NCBI RefSeq assembly: GCF_964355755.1
Contig: NC_092678.1
Location: 25,772,365-25,836,364 of the forward strand
Reading direction: 5' to 3'
Origin: Antedon mediterranea
Taxonomy: Eukaryota; Echinodermata; Crinoidea; Comatulida; Antedonidae
Length of the DNA stretch: 64,000 bases
In this document: positions 58,601-64,000 of the stretch, piece by piece
How positions within the stretch are numbered: position 1 is the stretch's first letter
How the letters are laid out: every line of letters begins with the position of its first letter
Program-made: the position numbers and the translations under genes
Notes under the pieces: model-generated
Seen by the model: the letters and a program-made list of their open reading frames with translations, nothing else
Database searches by the model: none
Told to the model about the DNA's origin: nothing

Positions 58601-60800
58601 TGTAAAATTGTGTTGTGCGCCCATATATAGTATAGAAAGCAATTAAAAGTTAGCCACTACTAAGAAGGAGATAGGAAAAATGGTGTTTAAATTATATTGT
58701 GTGCCCATATACAGTATAGAAAGCAGTTTAACGTTAGCCACTAAGACGGAGATTAAGACTATTGATCTTGTTAGATAGAAACCCCAAGTTTATTATAAGT
58801 ATATGACTCAGTAACAGCTGGAATTAGTGTTTCACCTAGCGGCCTGGCACCAAGCCCTCTAATATAAAAACAGCTGATCACACACGTACACACATCATGA
58901 TTAATTGCATAAAGGCCCAGAAACAAGTCATTTGATAGTTGAGGGCTAGGATGGTGTGAAATGGTCTGTAATCAAAATAATATTTGAGATCTAGGAACAA
59001 TTTGATAATTTATCATGGACAGGCCTAATATATGAGGCAATAATTAATTACCAACATGCCGAGAAGAATGCCAGACTTTGGATACATGAACTTGTATCAT
59101 GGAGTGTATACAGCGAGAACATCTGACTTATTTTGTCAGCACACTATATACATTGAAATCATTTCAATGCATACAGTACAGTATAACAGTATGCAGTTAT
59201 GATTGTAATCAGATTCAATTATTTGTTAATGTTCTATTAGTTTTTCAGTTTGAATTATACTACAAATTACAATATGGTTTGAAGGTTTTGAAAAGCTTAC
59301 ATACTGATCATCACTTTCCCATTTAGCAATTTAATTGACAGCCTGCTTTAATTAAGCCAACACTTTCAAAATAATAAGTAGTATCTTGACAATAAAAACC
59401 AAGCACAACATTCTTACTGTATGTTCATTTAACTTTATTCAAGCAAATTACATTTCCAATTTAATATCTTTATAATACATTATGTATGACTTATATTGTC
59501 AGCAGACCAGTTTGTTCTGTCACATAATGTTCAGTATTCCATGTCCACATTAATAGTAGAATCATATTCTCTTTGTGTTAAATTACATCTGTACCCGTTT
59601 AGACAACTGTGTGAATTTTAATTACCTTGCCGACCATAAAAAAAATTATAATTTTCTCGGATGAAAAATGTCTTTATTGTAAAAGTCATATAAATGGAGC
59701 ACATACTTCTTGTGTTTTTATTGCTGATATCCATTAAATACAGCAGTGAGATTATATTCATTTTATTTAATAAGTTCTGCATTTTTAATGCATAACAAAC
59801 GATGTTCATTTTATGTGATTTATACTTGCATACAAGGCATATAGTATAAATCATTACAAATGCTATTTATAATTAATTTATTATTTTGAACTTTTTTATA
59901 TACATATTATTTAGGCACTAGAGTTTACCTGGTATATTATATAAATTGTAATAGTGTTCCCAATAATATTTATCATCCCATCTTTATTTTAATAATTAAC
60001 TACTGATTAGGCTACATTAATTATTTTGAGTTAAATTAATAGGAAATAATAATAGTTTTTGATAGAAAGTATAGATTTTTTAGTTATATCAGATTCCATT
60101 GATTAATGAACCTACCTCGAATATACAAACAACGTTCCTTCTGTTTCTGTCTTCTCCTAAAAACACAATCACAAAAACACAATCAATGCAATTAGGACTA
60201 ATGTTTTGACAACCGTGAATAAATACAGCTACTTTGTTTGATCATTAGGCTAGTAGTAGTACTATTACTAGTTAGGTTTAGGCCTAGGGCCTGTGTAGTA
60301 GTCAGTCTACACTTACACTTACAAACAAAATGACAAAATGTGTAGGCCCTCTGGCCTAGAAAATACAATACTGAGTGTCCAGAATTCTATAGCTAGGCCT
60401 AGTAGTTAATTAGGGCCTATAGCATGTCATCATCAATTAATTAGACCTTTCATCTCTCAGTGTAAATATTGCATTTTCCCAATTCTGCTAGGCTCTGCGA
60501 TTGGTGGTAGGTTTCGTTTGCATGGTTTTGCAGGTACATATCGACTTCACTCACCAAATCAAAACAAACAAAAAGGGTCAAGCTCGGCCTAGCTTTTTAG
60601 CCAACCTGGTAGGCCTATAGGCAATGTAGTAGTTGACTTACCCATTCGGTAGTAAATCTATAAAGTGCTACTTGGCTAGCAGTAGCTATAATGCCTGTTA
60701 TATTTGGGTCACATTGTTGTAAAGCAGCTAGATTTATCTTTTCTTCCATTTCTTCTTTTTTACGAAAAGCACCGTCTACGGTAGGCATGGACGCAGCCAT
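46605..60800 (-). CDS. DCP1: mRNA-decapping enzyme subunit DCP1
   Basis: DCP1 binds and activates the decapping enzyme DCP2 in cytoplasmic mRNA decay and P-bodies. Exons in transcript order: 60800-60642, 60156-60116, 54134-54007, 49323-49260, 48917-48785, 48483-47812, 47113-46817, 46664-46605. They total 1554 nt, 517 aa. The EVH1 domain spans about residues 18-135: NLAALQQCDPNITGI, TETEGTLFVYSRSAIPYHGF, LEFQLHEPFLLYR, GLWFYKPEDCHNVCELM, each matching human DCP1A. Then follow the conserved GPVDILQMLNRAQNEYLE segment, a long disordered middle with the leucine-rich HPVLQKLLSHPGE, LLLAPSAFRP, and a C-terminal helix (VLNREQFRDAFVHLLQ joined to TDSTFVDKLFSSYLQ) equivalent to the DCP1 trimerisation domain. 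Start codon context and the length near that of DCP1 proteins support the model. Intron 2 is 5.9 kb. Intron 3 is almost entirely the 88-bp minisatellite. Confidence 0.95.
48704..48757. mobile_element. Remnant of a hAT-like MITE
   Basis: GGCGGATTCTGGCCCTAGG and AATCCTGGATCCACCACTGG are short inverted ends of the type seen at 29093-29249, with almost no interior. It lies in a DCP1 intron. Confidence 0.5.
49769..54005. repeat. Minisatellite, 88-bp unit, about 48 copies, abutting the DCP1 exon 3 donor
   Basis: Plus-strand unit: ACATTAGTACAATCTACTCT, then CCCCACCCTACATAAATACT, and ending AATCTGCCATTGCCA. On the minus (sense) strand the DCP1 exon ends AAAG at 54007 and the intron starts GTACTAAATGTTGGCAATGG, which is the start of the array unit (GTACTAATGTTGGCAATGG). 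The array therefore begins at intron position +1 and fills 4.2 kb of the intron. In the sense direction each unit also carries TATTTATGTAG, which resembles a 3' splice site. Copies differ at a few positions (TCTACT/TCCACT, TTGGTG/TTAGTG). Confidence 0.97.
54259..54328 (+). repeat. tRNA-like sequence (SINE head or tRNA pseudogene)
   Basis: About 70 bp with an A-box-like TGGTCTAGTGGTTAAGGC and a B box GGTTCAAATCC. The ends CCTCTGT and ACAGGAGG can pair with a bulge. The anticodon arm does not fold well, so this is more likely a tRNA-derived element than a working tRNA. It lies in DCP1 intron 2, antisense to the gene. Confidence 0.55.
56010..56152. mobile_element. MITE family A copy with an internal duplication
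   Basis: AGCTCTGTCAAACTAGTTT at one end, AAAGTTTGATAGTGTAGACA at the other, and the interior GATGTGCCCAGATATGGTGG followed by a second GATATGCCCAAATATGGTAG show it belongs with the element at 29895. It lies in DCP1 intron 2. Confidence 0.75.
56808..57207. repeat. Minisatellite, 79-bp unit, 5 copies
   Basis: Unit contains CCATACTAACTGGTTATAC, then CGTTATTTTACTTTCAG|GCC and GGTTGTGTACTAGTTATACC. On the plus strand each copy resembles a complete 3' splice region: branch sequence TACTAAC, pyrimidine tract and TTTCAG. The host gene DCP1 runs on the minus strand, and no plus-strand exon is apparent downstream. Confidence 0.93.
57208..60115. other. Rest of DCP1 intron 2
   Basis: AT-rich intronic sequence. 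Around 58390-58750 there are diverged internal duplications sharing TTTTTTAAG, GTTGTTAAATAAATTTTA and GCCCATATA-AGTATAGAAAG. I see no exon, RNA gene or complete mobile element. Confidence 0.5.
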
Positions 60801-61029
60801 GATGAAAATAAACTATAACGCTGCTGCCGCCCTCTATTTTATCTTTTAAACCGAACTTCGAATTGTTATTGGTGCTGTACTACGTATACAGTATTAGTAA
60901 TTACTCTTTTATATCAGATGCCGCTCACATTAAAAAAAATAATATAGTAAATACAAATATGATTATATTCAAACTCATGTTAATACTCTTTGAAAAAAAA
61001 AAATAAAACGATATTAAAAAAAAATCTAA
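60801..61029 (-). promoter_or_regulatory. DCP1: Presumed DCP1 promoter region
   Basis: This is the sequence immediately upstream of the DCP1 start codon. The 5' UTR is short and GC-richer (GCTGCTGCCGCCCTC just upstream of the ATG on the plus-strand print). No TATA box is evident. Assignment is by position only. Confidence 0.35.
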
Positions 61030-61030
61030 A

Positions 61031-61560
61031 GAGACTTGAACCTCAGCTGCTAGAGCTGCTGAATGTAGTTAAACCAGAGCATAACCCTTAACGCCACAAT
61101 GTACACCACAATGTACACGACAACAACAGTTACTATAGTCATTTTTACGTGCTTCATTATTACGTCATTCTAATTGTTACGTCCTATATGCATATTCATG
61201 AGCGTAATTTTGAGGGAACGAAACTCGTATTAACATTTCTATAAACCAGAGGGCCGGATAGCTCAGTTGGTAGAGCGTCGTGGAACACGATTATCATGGG
61301 TTCAAACCCCATGCCGGTCTCGGTGGAAAAGAGTTAAAGCTATGCGAGCTTCTGTGTTTGGGGTTCACAGATTTAAACGTCCCCCATTCCACCACGTCAT
61401 CATGAGGCAATAACATCAAAGCATCTGATGTCGTGACCCAAGGCTGTGAGAGGGCCTTACCGTGCTAGAGGCAAGGGAGCACACCACATTTTTTTTTTTT
61501 TGGCTTATCGCCTCCTTTCGATCTCGTAAATTTTATGTTTGGCGCCCTCAATTTTAAAAA
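61031..61560. mobile_element. Composite tRNA-derived SINE block, copy 1
   Basis: A minus-strand tRNA-like head covers about 61031-61107, with B box GGTTCAAGTC and A-box-like GGCGTTAAGGGTTATGC on the minus strand. A plus-strand head covers 61252-61320 (GGCCGGATAGCTCAGTTGG, B box GGGTTCAAACC). The plus head is followed by a body of about 180 bp (CTCGGTGGAAAAGAGTTAAA to AAGGGAGCACACCACA) and a T run at 61490-61502. The plus-strand tRNA-like part has good acceptor, D and T arms, but its anticodon stem TCGTG/CACGA encloses only GAA. It cannot decode, so it is a SINE promoter head. The block is repeated 1792 bp downstream. Confidence 0.8.
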
Positions 61561-61616
61561 CACCTTGAGTTATGTCAGAAAATTAGGAACAAAATAAATA
61601 GAAATGTGTAAATATG

Positions 61617-61985
61617 TGTATTCTTTCTATTTATTGTAAAAAATAATTTCAGAAATGTATTCTCTCTATTTATTGTAAAAAATAATTTCAGAAAAGTTCT
61701 TGAACATTTAAGTTTCAAAATTGCTTTTTTTTCTTCTAGTGTAAGCCTATTATTCTACATTTCTAGACGTACGTATAAATTATCATCATAATTGTTGAGA
61801 ATTCTCTTACGTGTTACGTGTTTAGAAGAAAATTAATATCTCATCGTAGTTATACGACACGGCTTGGTATGCTGTGCGTTGATATGCAAATGAGATTGTG
61901 CAGGTGTAATGGGACTTTGTCAGTCATTCGCGTTGTTATGCAAATGTGATTGTGCAGGTGTAGTGGGACGGTTTGTCATTCACGG
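61617..61985. repeat. Two short tandem duplications
   Basis: First, TATTTATTGTAAAAAATAAT with TTCAGAAA occurs twice about 42 bp apart at 61617-61700. Second, ATGCAAAT(G/G)-containing sequence GATTGTGCAGGTGTA(A/G)TGGG occurs twice about 56 bp apart at 61880-61975. Each copy of the latter holds the octamer ATGCAAAT. No gene is apparent. Confidence 0.65.
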
Positions 61986-62825
61986 TCAACACGACATACA
62001 GTTTAATTTTACTAGGTTAATCTTTTCCATTAGAATGTGGCCTCATCTATTGTACTGTAGTAATTATAGTATTATTTTAATTTAACGTCACCTACTGTAT
62101 TATTGTGCCTTTATCGCTAAATTGGTAGCGAAATATCTGTTGCATGGAAAACAATGATATTTTGAATACGTTATGCAGTGCTCTCTCTTGATCTTGGAGC
62201 TTTAATATATTATTTCAAAACATGGTTGCGGTCGCCAGCGGGGGCCGGATACCGGGAATTTTAAGAGACTTTCCCCTATCCAGGGGATTTTATTCTTTGT
62301 TTTTTCGCCTATCCCAAGTGTGTGGTCGCACCGTCCAAGATTAGACATGATAAATATTTAAAAAAATACTTTGTTTTCGTTGTTGTTGCATGGGGTTGGG
62401 GGACTGAGATGAGATTATAAGTCTCCAGGACCAGCCCCTGCCTATAAAATTAAATCTCTAAATATCTCTCTTTCAAAAATAAAAGAAAAATATTTTATTT
62501 AAAAAAAATCTATAAAGATTCTACCCCAGCTAGTACAGAGCTGAGAGAATTTAAACGATAGTTATTGGATCCCCGATGTAGAGAGACTTAAATGAAAACA
62601 TTAGGAGAGGGGTTTTGTTTTATTCAGTTCATACACGTCACTTATGCCGTACCCCTCCCCAAACCCTTAAACGGGCAATTTCCGGTAACCTAGCAGATAA
62701 ATACATGTTGAATAAAGTACGAATACAATTGCAACCAAGCGAGCAGCAGTCAAATCCTCCACAGTTATATCACACTAAATATCTCTCTTTAAAAAAAATA
62801 ATAATAAAATAAATAAAAATATGAA
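61986..62825. other. Intergenic sequence between SINE blocks
   Basis: No supported gene. Near 62500-62570 there is a partial, diverged match (CTACCCCAGCTAGTACAGAG) to the minus-strand tRNA-like head of the SINE blocks. Confidence 0.5.
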
Positions 62826-63350
62826 GAGACTCGAACCCCAGCTGCTAGAGCTGAAAGTAGTTAAGCCAGAGCCTAACCCGTTACGCCACAATGTACACGA
62901 CACCATAAACATCTAATTAACAGTATAGTCTATTTTTTACGTGCTTCATTATTACGTCATTCTAATTGTTACGTCCCATATGCATATTCATGAGCGGAAT
63001 TTTGAGGGAACGAAACTCGTATTAACATATCTATAAACCAGAGGGCCGGATAGCTCAGTTGGTAGAGCGTCGTGGAACACGATTATCATGGGTTCAAACC
63101 CCATGCCGGTCTCGGTGGAAAAGAGTTAAAGCTATGCGAGCTTCTGTGTTTGGGGTTCACAGATTTAAACGTCACCCATTCCACCACGTCATCATGAGGC
63201 AATAACATCAAAGCATCTGATGTCGTGACCCAAGGCTGTGAGAGGGCCTTACCGTGCTAGAGGCAAGGGAGCACACCACATTTTTTTTGGCTTATCGCCT
63301 CCTTTCGATCTCGTAAATTTTATGTTTGGCGCCCTCAATTTTAAAAACAT
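62826..63350. mobile_element. Composite tRNA-derived SINE block, copy 2
   Basis: The order is the same as in copy 1. A minus-strand head lies at about 62826-62898 (on the minus strand GGGGTTCGAGTC and TGGCGTAACGGGTTAGGC). A plus-strand head lies at 63044-63112, identical in its tRNA-like part to 61252-61320. The body is nearly identical, with a shorter T run near 63281-63288. The minus head keeps better box sequences than copy 1. Confidence 0.8.
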
Positions 63351-63765
63351 CCTTGTTATAATGTCAGAACAAATAAATAGAACATTTCAAATGATTTGTA
63401 AGGATGTCTGGTCACATTTCCGGAAGTTTTGTTGTCTAACTATAACATTCTTATATAGGCAATGGCATGCCTTTTTCAATAGGCGACTTTATACACCATT
63501 CCTCGACAAGTGGGTACAGGTGTACTTATAGTTAGCGCCCTCAACTTTAAGAGCGCCAGTGTTTATTATTATGGCATAAAGAAGTCGTCTGCTGTATGAC
63601 TGGGATTTTGAAAGAGTCGATGCGGAAAAACACAACAAATATTAGCTGTTGTTCACGACGGACGTATTATGTCAAAAAATTAGGAGAAATAATACAACTT
63701 TCGTAAAGATGGAGGCACTTGGTATTCGGAAATAATTGTTCTTAGAAGAAGTGAATTAATTAAAC

Positions 63766-63784
63766 ATGGACAAATCGTCCACAG
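63766..63784 (+). CDS. Possible first coding exon of a gene continuing past the window
   Basis: AAAC-ATGG is a good initiation context. ATG is followed by five codons (D K S S T) and a consensus donor GTACGT at 63785. An upstream ATG with a short frame (ATGGAGGCACTTGG, ending within nine codons) precedes it. No second exon is in the window, so the product is unknown. Confidence 0.3.
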
Positions 63785-64000
63785 GTACGTAGTCGTAGGC
63801 TATGTTATGTGATTTGCATGCAGGTGGTGCACGCAGGGAAAATTCCCAGCCCCATCCATTCATTGGCTTAATGTTAAGAGCGTTGGAAATCGGAACTAGT
63901 CTAGCTCAGTCTTAAAAAAAATAATATTTCGTTTTCGTCTTTTCACGTCCGTCACATAGCTAGGCCTATGGTCACTCAACTATACAGCAGGGGAGGAGGG

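Noticed and set aside
61252-61320. Functional tRNA gene
   Set aside because: The acceptor, D and T arms look right, but the anticodon stem encloses only three bases and position 7/66 is mismatched. It is followed by a SINE body and exists in two identical copies.

Overview
This is a eukaryotic, AT-rich animal window with intron-dense genes. All splice sites read GT-AG. The gene content is filamin, a PRD-like homeobox gene, an EXD1-like exonuclease, CCDC51/MITOK, a large RCC1-repeat protein and DCP1. Together with tRNA-derived SINEs, short MITEs and CTAGGCC-rich low-complexity sequence, it suggests an invertebrate deuterostome. An echinoderm is my best guess, but this is inference and the species cannot be fixed from the window.

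Layout. 1-5963: no recognisable coding sequence, probably a filamin intron or upstream region. 5964-13391 (+): 3' half of a filamin gene (hinge 1 and Ig repeats 16-24 by alignment to vertebrate filamin A), 16 exons. 16162-19921 (+): complete five-exon PRD-like homeobox gene, 768 aa. 21209-23266 (+): complete five-exon EXD1-like DEDDy exonuclease, 455 aa. 23982-25152 (-): two-exon CCDC51/MITOK gene, 336 aa, convergent with the exonuclease and head-to-head with the next gene. 25943-44055 (+): 29-exon gene for a 1525-aa protein with an N-terminal propeller-like region, a helical region, RCC1 repeats and a Cys/His-rich C-terminus; closest idea is claret/GLO-4. 46605-60800 (-): complete eight-exon DCP1 gene, 517 aa. 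61-63.4 kb: two copies of a composite tRNA-derived SINE block. About 63.77 kb: possible first exon of a further plus-strand gene. I joined the exons of each gene by hand. In every complete gene the summed exon length is a multiple of three and intron phases match at every junction, which supports the models strongly.

The genes are functionally unrelated: cytoskeletal scaffold, transcription factor, RNA-processing exonuclease, mitochondrial potassium channel, probable trafficking regulator and mRNA decapping cofactor. CCDC51 and the RCC1 gene probably share a divergent promoter region of about 0.8 kb.

The striking property is about 14 kb of minisatellites (11 arrays, units 25-88 bp). An unexpected share of them starts on, or contains, an exon-intron junction of the host gene. 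The array unit has multiplied a 5' splice site (filamin 35 times; RCC1 gene 5 and 24 times) or a 3' splice site (RCC1 gene 15 times), or begins at intron position +1 to +3 (DCP1, RCC1 gene). Two-copy duplications of 3' splice sites in the RCC1 and homeobox genes look like early stages of the same process. One array (63 bp = 21 codons) is in frame, so its donors could give proteins with different numbers of a 21-aa repeat. I regard this splice-junction-seeded minisatellite behaviour as the candidate undescribed phenomenon of the window.
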